From Ligula intestinalis (taxonomy: Eukaryota; Platyhelminthes; Cestoda; Diphyllobothriidea; Diphyllobothriidae), in NCBI GenBank assembly GCA_036362985.1, contig JAYGXS010000006.1, positions 16,586,443-16,650,442 of the forward strand: a stretch of 64,000 bases of DNA, read 5' to 3'. Every line of letters begins with the position of its first letter. Within the stretch, counting starts at the first letter, position 1. A program made the position numbers and the translations under genes. Shown in pieces: positions 33,302-43,564 of this stretch. The notes beneath the pieces were generated by a model. That model searched no databases and was not told where the DNA came from. It was given only the letters and a program-made list of their open reading frames with translations.

Positions 33302-33351
33302 CCAGAAGATGAATTGGCGAACATACGTTTGTTTTCGATAATTCTCATCAG
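33302..33351 (-). repeat. PLE tail with hammerhead-like core
   Basis: In minus orientation: CTGATGAG (33351-33344), a short stem, CGAAAAC (33337-33331), then ACGTATGTTCGCCAATT and ATCTTCTG-like sequence. All conserved core bases are present, but stem II is only about two pairs. The part after CGAAAAC is the arm of the palindrome at 54333-54414. Confidence 0.55.
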
Positions 33352-33469
33352 GCCTTTACATTTATAGGGTAATTAAGTAAATGGACTATGCGGGTTAGTA
33401 GAAAAAAGGAAGGACGGTTGTCAGGGGAGGGGGAATGGTGGTCAAAACGGGGTCAACATTTGATCCGCG

Positions 33470-33805
33470 TTAGGGGGAGCTGGTAGTCGGTTGAGGTGTT
33501 AAGCCGCTGGCTGTTAGATTAGCAGCTTTTGACCATGGTAACTGTGGTGCCGCGACGAAATTCTTTTGGGCGCAAAGGATGGGTCGGCGTAGCCTGATTG
33601 CGGCCGCTTCTGCCGTAGCCAAGGGACGCTGTCCAAGAAATTTTGAGTAGCTTGAGGGTACCTTGTAGATAACTCGGAAGGCCTCTTTGGCATCCACGCG
33701 ATGGTCAGAGTCTACCAGATGCGCTAGAATGGAACTGTTAACACCCTTTAGTTGACCCTCTCCTAACCACGCTGGGATGTGTTCTCGGACTCTTTTGGAC
33801 AAACG
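33470..33805 (-). mobile_element. PLE-5: C-terminal part of a GIY-YIG endonuclease
   Basis: The frame reads SKRVREHIPAWLG, SSILAHLVDSDHRVD, EAFRVIYKVPSSYSKFLGQRP and LATAEAAAIRLRRP. These are the helical second half and the catalytic-Glu region (T-A-E-A-A-A-I-R) of PLE endonucleases of the PLE-3/PLE-6 type. The CxxC/YIG strands are missing because sequence upstream of 33805 switches at once to a gag remnant in the same orientation. Confidence 0.85.
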
Positions 33806-34335
33806 CGTCCTTCACAGATAACACCTTCTCCTGGGCCTTTTCATCCCTCAAGCCCACAAGCAACTGCTGCATCAGCATCGTCTACTCGAACTTGGTTGCC
33901 GCAATCTCGATGTATCTGCAGTCCTGTACGGCGAGAGTAAGGTTTGTAATAAAATCGCCAATGTATTGGCTGGATTCCTAACGCCTCTGACAAAACCAAT
34001 AGCAGCTCAAGAAGATGGTGTCTTTTCTACTCTACATTGTTTTGAGCTTGGTGAATGCAGTTTGGAGATCAGCAGAGTCTTGTAATTTAAGGGTGTCGAA
34101 GTAACGCTATCCCAGCTGTCCGAGATGGGTCCCGAGGAGTTTCAACGTCAAGGTAACGTCTAGCTTAATTGTAGGAGACAACATCGGAATAAGTTGAATA
34201 TAATCCTCAAACGTTTTTTAAATTGTAACCGCGAATCATTGGAGGGTTTCGGAGCGCCTTTCAGCCAGAAAGGGGACAGTGTAGGTAATAAAGGATCCAC
34301 GTTCGTTATACTGCGTCGCCAATGTTATGTATTCA
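33806..34335 (-). mobile_element. second LTR-retrotransposon gag remnant
   Basis: Broken minus frames give YNERGSFITYTVPFLAERRSE, FEDYIQLIPMLSPTIKLDVTL, YIGDFITNLTLAVQDCRYIEI, MLMQQLLVGLRDEKAQEK and VLSVKDA. The D-F-x-T-x-L-x-x-x-x-Q-D-C and Q-L-x-x-G-L-R-D-E-K blocks are typical of capsid regions of Gypsy/Metaviridae-like elements. It differs from the gag at 32400-32742. Its end at VKDAF fuses directly to PLE-5. Confidence 0.65.
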
Positions 34336-34500
34336 AAATAGATAGCAGTTTGTAGGAAGAATGTTGCTTAGACAACACAGAAGGCTTTCCGTTAGCAGGA
34401 GGTGAGCTGTAGGACAAGTAAAGATTTTTGTGTGTGAGTCATGTTAAGCAAGGGTATTTATGGGAGGGTTTACACGCCATTGGCTGAAAGATAGACAATC
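34336..34500 (-). other. possible LTR or leader of the second gag element
   Basis: In minus orientation it precedes the gag remnant and contains a TATA-like CCCATAAATACCC (about 34460). No second LTR copy was found to prove it. Confidence 0.25.
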
Positions 34501-34629
34501 ATAATAAAGAAGGGGGTACGCGCGTCAACGATCGTATTGGCCTTGCGCGAACTGTCCCGACATCTAGTGTGGGCTTACAAAGCAATATGTTTGGGAAATT
34601 GTCTTCTGAACTAAAATTCCTGTATTGAA

Positions 34630-36570
34630 ATACCCGGAAGCTTTTTTGTGATTTCAATGAACTGATGACAAATTTCGCTGATCTTTCTCCCGATGTTATG
34701 GGAATAACATGCATACCGCTGTCCCAAGGCATTAGTGAATGCGAAGTAGCACTATCCGGATACCAGTTATTTGAGATTATTCATGATGGAGGAGTTGTTT
34801 TTTTTCTAAAGTGCAACTTAACTGTGTGGGAAAGGACTGAAAGGCAATTTACCTGACCGTCTACCGACCGCCGAGGACAGACACCGATACAAATAGTTGT
34901 TTACTGGAGCGCGCAAGCGAGATCAACAGTCGACCTGATGTTGTCCTCATGCATCACTTCCATAAAATCGACAGCAGATAGAATTAAAGTGCTCAAAGTA
35001 TCCTTTCATCATAACCTGTTAAGGAGAACATTTGAAGCACTTCTCGCCCTCCATGTCCTCGTTTAAACTAGAGCAAGTGGTGGTTAATAGGTTAGTTTTT
35101 TAGATCTTGCCTTTACCGCGCATCCTGACGGTATGGACTGGGTATCCTGCCCACCTCTATATGGTCGAAGTGATCACGCAGTACTTTCGTGGTAAAACGG
35201 TCTTTAATCTTTTCTGTTTATAATGAATTAACTGAGGCCAATTAAATGGCAAGGAGACTTCTGTCAAACGCGAGCTGAAGCCTCACAAATGGACTAGATT
35301 CTTCTTTCTCCGGGCTATCACTGAGGACTGAAATATATTCAAGGAGCGGTTGTTGCATCTGATACAACCAGTGCTCAAGATCTATAATCGACCGCAGTGT
35401 ATAAAGAGGAATCCAAAAAGAAAGATTATTAGTTAAAGGACGGCTGTGGAAGATGCTCTGCGAAAGCAACACAATGCAGCTTTAAAGGAATAGTTATGCA
35501 GCGGACCAGTGTAAGACGTTCAGTTTTTAAAGGAGGACAGGATTTAAAATGTGATTTGCTCCACAGGAGAGTTCTAAATCCGAGGTTTATCTACATTTAC
35601 AGACAAAAGCGCGCACATAAACAGGAACCCGATTCCTATTATGAAGAATGACAAAAATATCGTGATATCAGACGGCACAAGCAAAACAGGGCATTTTCTG
35701 AGTTATTTCGATCAACTTTCATAAGCGAAACTGTCTTGAGTCCACTTGGGAACGAGGCTATCGAAGCACCAGTTATTCATATTTCTGTTTCGAGACGAAA
35801 TTTTGGATAAATATTTAAGATAATGTAAATCTCCGGGCTTGGATGCGATTCCATCAAAGCTGCTCTTTGAACATCCAAGAGAGCTGGTCGAAACACTATG
35901 TGTTATGTGGCAGCCAGCTTTTGATACTGGAAGACTTCCCACAGAAAGAATACAGCGCACATTATCCAACCTTATGAAAGCGGTGGTCGTGCGCTTGCGA
36001 ACAACTACAGATCCGTCAGTCTGATCTTCATAACCTGCAAGGTTATAGAATATATCATTAGAAAGTGATTGATGACCTATTTGGAACCAAGAATCTCTTG
36101 TTTAATGTCCAATGTGGCTGTCGTTGGGGAAGTGGTGTGTAACAGCTACTGTGCTAAGCTAGACAAAAGCTCTCGATGCAAAAGAAACCAAACATGTGGC
36201 CTACATTGATTTATAAATGCCTTCGACAGTATTTCACACCAACATAGCCTGCACAATTTGAGAGTGATGGGCATCACAGGCAAACTTCTGATATGGATCG
36301 ACAAATTCGTCGTTGTTTGTTGTAGGACGACAACAATAAAAACGCACAGCAATAGTCCGGAGGCTTCTATGTTTTAGCGCTCGGAACGACTCTCTTTCTC
36401 GTGTTATGAAGTGAGTGTGTACAGAAATTGGACTAAAAGTTTGCCATATTCGCGGATGATATCAACATATGGACAGTCATCATCACTGCTTACGATCATG
36501 CCGACGTCCAGGAAAATATTCTTTGATTAAAGGAGTGATCTCACAGATGGCGCCTGTCCTTCACCTCGAA
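34630..36570 (+). mobile_element. LINE-3: heavily decayed CR1/Jockey-type ORF2
   Basis: Pieces in order: FADLSPDVMGITCIPLSQ, GYQLF and GGVVFFLK (endonuclease), LTVYRPPRTD (34855-34885), GRSDHAVLSW (about 35165), LLHRRVLNPRFIYIY (about 35565-35615), SPGLDAIPSKLLFEHPREL (35835-35895), NNYRSVSLI, AYIDL-NAFDSISHQ with a stop (about 36200), and IFADDINIW (about 36450). Numerous stops and frameshifts. It stops near 36570, where LINE-4 begins in the opposite orientation. Confidence 0.85.
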
Positions 36571-36580
36571 CAAATATATT

Positions 36581-38175
36581 CTATTGCGTCTGTGAACTCG
36601 AAATCCGGCCCCTGAACCGAACGCTAATTTGAAAAACAAATCCAATATATAAAAAGAAGATTGAGAAAGACGTTGAAAGCCCTATATACATACAACTTCT
36701 GGCATATCTTTCCTGTATTATCAATACGAAAGAGGGAAACAGTCGAGTTTTTATAGTCAACCAGCATATGGTAGGCATTTCAGGCCGCTTACTAGTTTGG
36801 CCATCTGTTTTCAAATTCCCGAGCAGAGCGTAGTCTTGCATCATCCGAAAGCACCACACCTGAACGCAGCATTCTAAAACCGAGCGGACAAATGTTCCGA
36901 ATACGCGACCAAAAAGACCTTCGTCAAAACAGAGGAATGATCTCCTGATCGCTCCTAGCATGCCAGTAGCCTTCTTTGCGATTTTTGCACGATGATTCGA
37001 TGGATTGAGTGTGTAAGTCATGCGTGACCCTATATCCCTTAGATCGTTTACTTGCTCGAGTTATTGATTCCTGAAGAACTTTTCATTTTCAAACTGTATC
37101 ACCTTTCTGTAACTCAACCGTAGTTGGTTACCTTGGCATTTGTTAAAATTAAGGTTAAGTAGATATTCAGCACACCATTTTTGAAAGCGATTGAAAGTAT
37201 GTTGAAAGATCTGCATATTTTTCAGTCGTTCGATTGGATTCCATAACTTCAGCTCATCAGAGAACATGAACCTCTAGCAAATGAGTTTAACAAAGCTGTC
37301 GTTTACATATATGAGAAACTGCATTGGACTTAGAACGCTACCCTGCTGTACCCCATTGTGAATGGTATTTTTCTTGGATTTAGGGTTCCTCATACAAACT
37401 CACTGACAGTTTCCTCGTGTGAAGTCAATGTAGATCGAATCGACAGATAAAACCTATTGCTTTCAACAGCTTTCCATGGATGTTAGCAGGTAGGCAAGAC
37501 AAGATCGACTATTGCTAAATCTATGCTGCGGCGAATAGACAATGCATTCTCCTTATTATGCATAATTAATTCCGTTTTTACTATGTCTTTATTCGTTTGC
37601 AAAAAATGCGCGCAAGACCCATCGCTTTCAAACCTACTTGATGAGGTTCTCTTTCCTGCTTTATAGAGGCAGTCGTGTTGGCTAGCTCCCAGTCGTTAGG
37701 CCGAGCTAACTACTTCACTGAAATTTCGAAGTCTTTGGAGAGATAGAGGACCAATTGGTCTGCAAGATCATTCAGGACTTTCGTTGATATGCTGTACGGA
37801 CCAGACGTTTTGTAGATTGGAGCAACCTCAGAGTTATTCTTACGGGGATCGTTGTGATCGGCACATTGGAGCCCGTAAATAATGGCTACAGCTTGGCCAA
37901 TAAGTGAAAAACATGATTTCAAAGGCACAATACTAGCATAACCATACATTGTTCGGGTTACTGTTTCGTAGTAAGAATAATTTGGGTCTGGAGAGACTGC
38001 CATTTCAGTCCTCCGAGGCACTTTTGACCACAGTCAGTTTGAAGGTCAAACATGTCCAAACCGATGCTATTGTAGCAAAACGAGGGGGTCAATGGGCGAA
38101 TAAGATCGACTGTAACCCGAAAGAGAACTAAAAGAACGTGGTTATCGGATGAATCCCAACGAATATAATCCAAGA
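36581..38175 (-). mobile_element. LINE-4: decayed LINE RT and C-terminus
   Basis: Minus frames give KTSGPYSISTKVLNDLADQLV (37820-37750), a GVQQGSVLSPMQF-like motif (about 37360), FSDELKLWN in place of FADDIKLW (37267-37240), FQKWCAEYLLNLNFNKC and the C-terminal SNHRAKIAKKATGMLGAIRRSFL with VFGTFVRSVLECCVQVW (36990-36860). The catalytic FADD is FSDE, so it is dead. It is close to LINE-5 in sequence. Confidence 0.85.
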
Positions 38176-38479
38176 AAGAACAAGAACTGTTAAACTACGA
38201 ATCTCAGTGAATTATGTTTACTACGAATACGGGACTAATTGATAAAGTCCTGGATTATAATAATGTCGAAGGATCATTTTGCGGGGAAATTGGCTATTTG
38301 TTCGTCCGGGTAGTAGAAGATGACATCAAGGAGGCCTCTGAAGTGTCTCTCCCGACAAGTTCGACTATTCTTCAAAACGTGGGGTTTATATAGGACGAAA
38401 GAGCCAAGGAAAACGAGTAAATCATATAATAGCTGAAAGCATAAACTTGCAAAAACCTATAGCTAGTCAAACATGGATT

Positions 38480-38625
38480 AGTCGATAGGATTATGACTAG
38501 CTCACGCCGAAGAGCATTCCCACCAGGTACCCAGAAATTCGACCGCCATCTTGGATGAACTACCGAAAGTTTAGGAAATAAGAAAAAATCAGGCCGTTTT
38601 GAGGATATCTGCTACACTGCATCCT
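38480..38625 (+). repeat. direct repeat D1, copy 1
   Basis: Contains CTCACGCCGAAG, CACCAGGTACCCAGAAA and GAACTACCGAAAGTTTAGG. The same order recurs 371 bp downstream (38849-38995). Confidence 0.8.
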
Positions 38626-38848
38626 CCCCGACAAAGACATCGCTGTCCTCAGCGTTTTCAATTAAATCCAGTGGTGCTACATCCTTCTCTCAATGGTGCG
38701 GACCACTTCCCGCAGAGATGGCAGTTTCTTCCTCACCTTTTGATGGTATTTCAATCATCCTCGTGACCTCGCGATCGAGAGTACGCAGTGCGTCGCTTGG
38801 AGGTTCTAGGCTGCGATCAGGTTTGGGGAGCCGGCCGACCAGCTTAAG

Positions 38849-38995
38849 GCGGTTGATCGGATTATCACTAACTCACGCCGAAGTGCACTCGCACCAGGTA
38901 CCCAGAAAGTCGACCACCATCTTGAATGAACTACCGAAAGTTTAGGAAATAAGTAAAAATCAGGCCATCTAGAGGGTATCTGCCACATTATCTCA
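38849..38995 (+). repeat. direct repeat D1, copy 2
   Basis: Partner of 38480-38625 at an offset of 371 bp, about 85-90% identical by eye. The interval holds a GC-richer stretch without recognised coding content. Confidence 0.8.
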
Positions 38996-38999
38996 TTGT

Positions 39000-40565
39000 C
39001 CACATGCATGGATTGACCGATACAGAGTTAAGGATATTTGTGTCTATCGCAGCGATTGCGATTCATAGACGGAAGATTGCTGATGTCTGATGTGGATCGA
39101 GGCACCTGGACGCTGTTTGCGAAGCATACTCGTCATTCAAGTGCGCCGACAGGAGGCGCTTAGGCCTTGCGTTTGTTGTCTATCAAATCAAGGTAAGATA
39201 AGCTTTTTGCTAAGATAAACTGAAAATTTATACTACTGATACATCATAAGAGAAGAATATATATTTGTATATAGATTTAGAGAAAGGTTTTTTATCAATC
39301 ATAAACGTTTATATAAATTTGGAGCTGCTATCGAAAGAACATTAAAATATGTGAAATTTTATTCGTTTAAATTTTTACTTTTAAGGGTTGAAAAGAGGCT
39401 GTGCACAAATTTTCCTGATAATCAGCCTTCCAGGCGCCGGTGGACGCTCGCTTAGAAGAGACGTACGTCACGTGAGGGCAATCATTGATCTCTTCAATGC
39501 TTGGAAGCTACCTAGGGGTATGATATCACTTTTGGTTCAAAGAACTGGATGGAAAAATCCTATTTTATGTAGAAATATATGCCTCTTATTATCTGGAAAG
39601 AATGATTTGGTTTTTCTTCTAGACTCTACTAGTCTTTGACCCTTTAGAATGTCGTTTGGAAGGGCATTTCATATTATGGCAAATGTTATGGTGTAGAAAT
39701 TTGATCGTTGGACCATTATGGCTTATAGGATTTTTAAAGTGCGTTCGTTGTTTCTGGTGGGACGGGAGCCGTTGTGGTTTGTTAACATATTAATGCTGAG
39801 GATACCGTGGTCATGTATTACTTGGAATAGGAAATTTCGACCATTTTATAGTCGCCTTTGCCTAAGAGTTTTAAAACCATAGCTATTGTACATTATTGGA
39901 TATGACGCCTTGGTCTCCTTGATTCTGCCTTGAATCTGTCTTGACACTTACTGAAGGTAAGTGAGGGAAGGTAGGGTAGCAGTACAAAGTCTACCGTCAA
40001 ACCGGATGCCAGCATAACCTTGTAGGATGGCCTGAGGCGTCATGCCTGTGACCGACTGCCACAATGATTCCTTTGTTTATGCGGACGGCCTCAGCGTCTT
40101 GTGTCTTTGCTGTGACTGTCCCCACGCGTGGATCATAAACTGCTGGACCCGACAGCAAACACACGTGCGGACACGCACGTGGGCCCACGCGTGTACCAAA
40201 CTAGTCGCAGTTCCTCAAGGGCCACTCCGATGCGCCACACAGCAGGTGACCTCATTCCAACACGCCCAATCATGCCACAAGCGAACGCGCTTGACAATCC
40301 CTTATAAGCAACTGCCACATTTCAGACAATGAGGTGCGACACGGACTCACGAGGGCTCAGCCAGTCCACCCAGGCCCCGGTTTTGTCCTGCGGCCACATC
40401 AGGCCCTGGCAGCAACTGCTACCCAAGACAACAACTCTGGGTATTGTATGCAATAAACTCTCCTCCGGTTAGCCTCCAAAGTTACGTCCTTCTTATGTGT
40501 CCTTCCTTGAGGATTCACAGAGGGCGTAATTTGATAGTGACCACACAGATGCCACCACCACAACA
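39000..40565. other. no recognisable gene
   Basis: A plus-strand frame at 39388-39639 and frames at 39997-40332 on both strands have no domain I recognise. Around 40160-40200 are short inverted ACACGTG/CACGTG words. Nothing else seen. Confidence 0.4.
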
Positions 40566-40568
40566 GTG

Positions 40569-40668
40569 CAGTAGTCGCCGGTTATTAAGCCCACGGTTAA
40601 TAAGCCCACCGCTTATTAAGCCCAATTTGGTCTGGGCCCGAGGTGGGCTTAATAGCCGGCGACTACTG
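40569..40668 (+). mobile_element. 100-bp MITE of the Tigger-type family
   Basis: Begins CAGTAGTCGCCGGTTATTAA and ends with its inverse CCGGCGACTACTG, then TA (40669-40670). The left flank is TG where TA is expected. The TIR is about 25 bp with one mismatch. Its last 58 bp match the right end of the element at 19930-20961, so the MITE is an internal-deletion derivative of that family. Confidence 0.9.
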
Positions 40669-40679
40669 TATCAATGACT

Positions 40680-41380
40680 GAGTAGTAAAATGCACTGTAA
40701 ATGTTGCAATTAATATAACAGATAAGAATATGAGCTTACTAGATTTCAAATCTTCACCGGTGGATATTGTGTAGGCACTCGGTCTCATCCAGCAGGTAAT
40801 ACTATCAACTAATATCGCATTGGACAGTTAAGTGTTTGCCCATTTAAGCGGAAGTACTTTAATCGCGCATGAGCTGATAGCTGAATGGCCAACAGTATTC
40901 GTCACGTGGTCACGGCCGCTTAAGCGAGTGTGCAGAGGACAGTCAGAGAAATTGCAAAGACGGTTCTGAAAACAGTGAACCAGTGTTAGGCCATCAAGAA
41001 CAGTCAGGTCAGAGGTTGACTATGTCCGTTGCTACTGAGTTTGGACTATATGGCATAGAATACTACTGTTAGAAGTGATATGCCAATGTAAGGAGTGTTA
41101 AATCTAGTAAGCATACTTGCTAAGCCCAATGAATAGTATACTACAGTGCGGCCTGTACGTGCATTTATGAAAATTTGAACGTAATATGGGGTCGCAACCT
41201 ATATCGGGCAAATATTAAACTAAAGGGTAAAATAAACGTTATTTAAGAAAAGCTCAATTTGTGCCATGCCTTTAGTTCGCAACATAGTGCCATTTATGGT
41301 TTTCTTCAGACTAACCTTGACTTACTGCAGTTGGGCAAATGTTCGCATCCCGTGTATATGTACAGATTTAGAAGCAGAAG
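40680..41380. other. no recognisable feature
   Basis: Only short frames. No motif or repeat recognised. Confidence 0.4.
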
Positions 41381-41384
41381 CCGT

Positions 41385-42150
41385 ATCGATCACTGGAATC
41401 ATAGTTTTATTTGTCTGAGCTTTCGAACGCTTCTGGGAGTCTATCGTCAGAGGTAAAATCGTCAAAGAAAGCAAGCAACATTTATAGGAGAAGGGGCCAA
41501 TTAACCATCGTAGGGTCAGGAGAGGGGGGTAGGGAAAGGACAAATTAATCACCAGTGCCGTGAGGGTGAAGATGTCTGCGTAGGGCAACATATGTGGGTG
41601 CCAGCTCCACACATCGGTAAGCTTAGTTGTCATCCTTTGCCCAGACTTCAATAAACTCTCGACCTGTCTTTCTGTCGGCGTGGGCAATTACCTTCGCAGC
41701 TGTGAAGTTGAACTCGTTTCCCGTCTCGTAGGTATGAGCCGCCACTTGTGATAATGCGTCGCCCCGTCGAACAGCCAGGTTATGTTCGTGCATGCGCGAA
41801 CCCAGCATGCGTCTAGTCTGTCCCCTGTAATTTATGGGAGAGTTTAGATATGGTATGCGATACACTACATCCGACTGCTCACTGCAATTTAATATATCCT
41901 TGATTCTCATGACCCGGCTACGCTTTGTAGCCTTGGGACGGTGTGCGAGTACGACGCCTAGTTCTGCGCCAATGCGCTCGGTCGCTTCAGACACATCCTT
42001 GGTAAATTACAGCGCACGCCAAATCGTAGGGGTTGGTTCTGGCTGGGTTCTCGTAGTGCGAGCACCAAAATATGCACGTCGAAAGTCAGACTCGGATAGC
42101 GATGACCGTAGTGGCGGCCGGTTAAATGCCTGCCAATATCCGGCGACTAA
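41385..42150 (-). mobile_element. PLE-4: Penelope-like endonuclease with hammerhead-like tail
   Basis: Minus frame 41994-41623: SEATERIGAELGVVLAHRP, VVYRIPYLNS, INYRGQTRRML (YIG strand), MHEHNLAVRRGD, AAHTYETGNEF and a REFIEVW end. Upstream, WRAL, a TAA, and FTKDVSEAT continue the connector. Both Cys of the zinc half-site are lost (IPYLNSP), so the copy is probably inactive. The tail at 41450-41419 reads CTGACGA, stem, CGAAAGC, followed by an AATAAAA end: the hammerhead-like core in the same place as in PLE-2. It is related to PLE-1 by wording of the connector. Confidence 0.87.
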
Positions 42151-42469
42151 ACCTAACGTCGAGAAAGCCTGATTACCCGACAGGGCATCTAGGTTCCGTA
42201 CGACCGAGCCAAAGGAGATTCATATTTTATAGGTACTGGGTTTTGTTTTCGGTGGACAATACACAGCCGAGCATACCATTATTCTTCATCACTTGCCGTT
42301 TTTAGCCTACCTATACACATACTACCGTATGTAAATCTAGTTTGAAATATACAGAACGCCTCCGTTCTAAAAAAGGCTACAATATACTCCAGAATTAGCT
42401 AGACAGGATGGCATGATATCTCGTATACTATAGTAATAGCTGAGTGGCAAGACACGCATTTTTTATTTG

Positions 42470-43560
42470 CACTAATCATAGCGGAGAGGAAAAAGCTTGA
42501 GTCTTTCTAATCGAAATTCATATAAAGGGCATTCCAAGCCGCTAACTAGTTTGGTCACCGTTTGTTGAAGTTCCGCGGGCAGAGCGTTATTTTCTTCACC
42601 TAGGACACGTCGCCTGAACACAATATTCAAAAACCAGCCGGACAAATTTCCTAAATACGTGACCAAAAAGCTATTCATCAAAATAGAGGAAGGATCTCCC
42701 GAAAGTTCCTAGGATGCCCATAGCATTTTCTGCAATTTTGGCGCAGTGAGTCAATGGATTTAGTGTGGGCATCGTGTACACACCTAGATCTTAATCCGTT
42801 TAGTTGCCGGACTTGGTAACCTTCGATGCATTTCTAATGTTCAAATCATATCATCTTTCCATAACTCACAGTATTTGGATGACTTGGTATGTGTTGAAAT
42901 GAAGTTTAAGTAGCCATTTATTACACCAATTTTGCAAACGGCCCACAGTATTTTGTAAGGTCTTCGTATTTTTCAGATGCTAGATTGAATTCCAATACTG
43001 TAGATCATCAGCGAATACTACTGTGTGATAGGTAGGACAACCAAGGCAGTCGTTACCATTTATCGGAAACAGAAGTAGTCAGGAGGCTCTCCTGCAGAAA
43101 TCCACCGTGAGCTATTTGTCATTCAGATTGGGCGGTCTCAATATAAACGCTCCGACGCTTACCTTTGCTGAAGTCAGTGTAGATCGCATTGACCGACAAA
43201 ACTAATTTCCAATGAATTCTTCCAGCTTTCGATGGATGTTGGCAGGTAAGTGGGACAGGATCAACTGCTGCTAAATACAAGTTGATGCGCAATTAGCTTT
43301 TTGTCTCCCTAGTATTCCTAATTAGTTCCACTTTGATGATCATGTCCACTAGAGTGCAAAAATGCTTGTGAGGCTCACTGCTTTAAAGTTTTTTTAGCGA
43401 GGTTCTTGATCCTGTTTTATAGACGGGATTATATTCATTATCTCCCTCTTCCATTGTAATTTCACAAATTTTGGTGAGTCAGTTGGTCTGCAAGATCATC
43501 CAGGACGTTCGGTGATATGCTACAGGAACCAGGCGATTAAGTCAGTTTTAGCTGCCTTAG
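42470..43560 (-). mobile_element. LINE-5: decayed LINE RT and C-terminus
   Basis: Minus frames give SISPNVLDDLADQ (about 43530-43490), VFADDLQYW (about 43015-42990), and the C-terminus GLECPLYEFRLERLKLFPLRYD (42550-42480). Wording and spacing resemble LINE-4 (36581-38175). No complete frame. The endonuclease half is missing. Confidence 0.8.
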
Positions 43561-43564
43561 TTTT

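Noticed and set aside
39388..39639. 83-codon plus-strand frame
   Set aside because: Some LINE-like wording at a glance, but no diagnostic motif (no GDFN, SDH or FADD).
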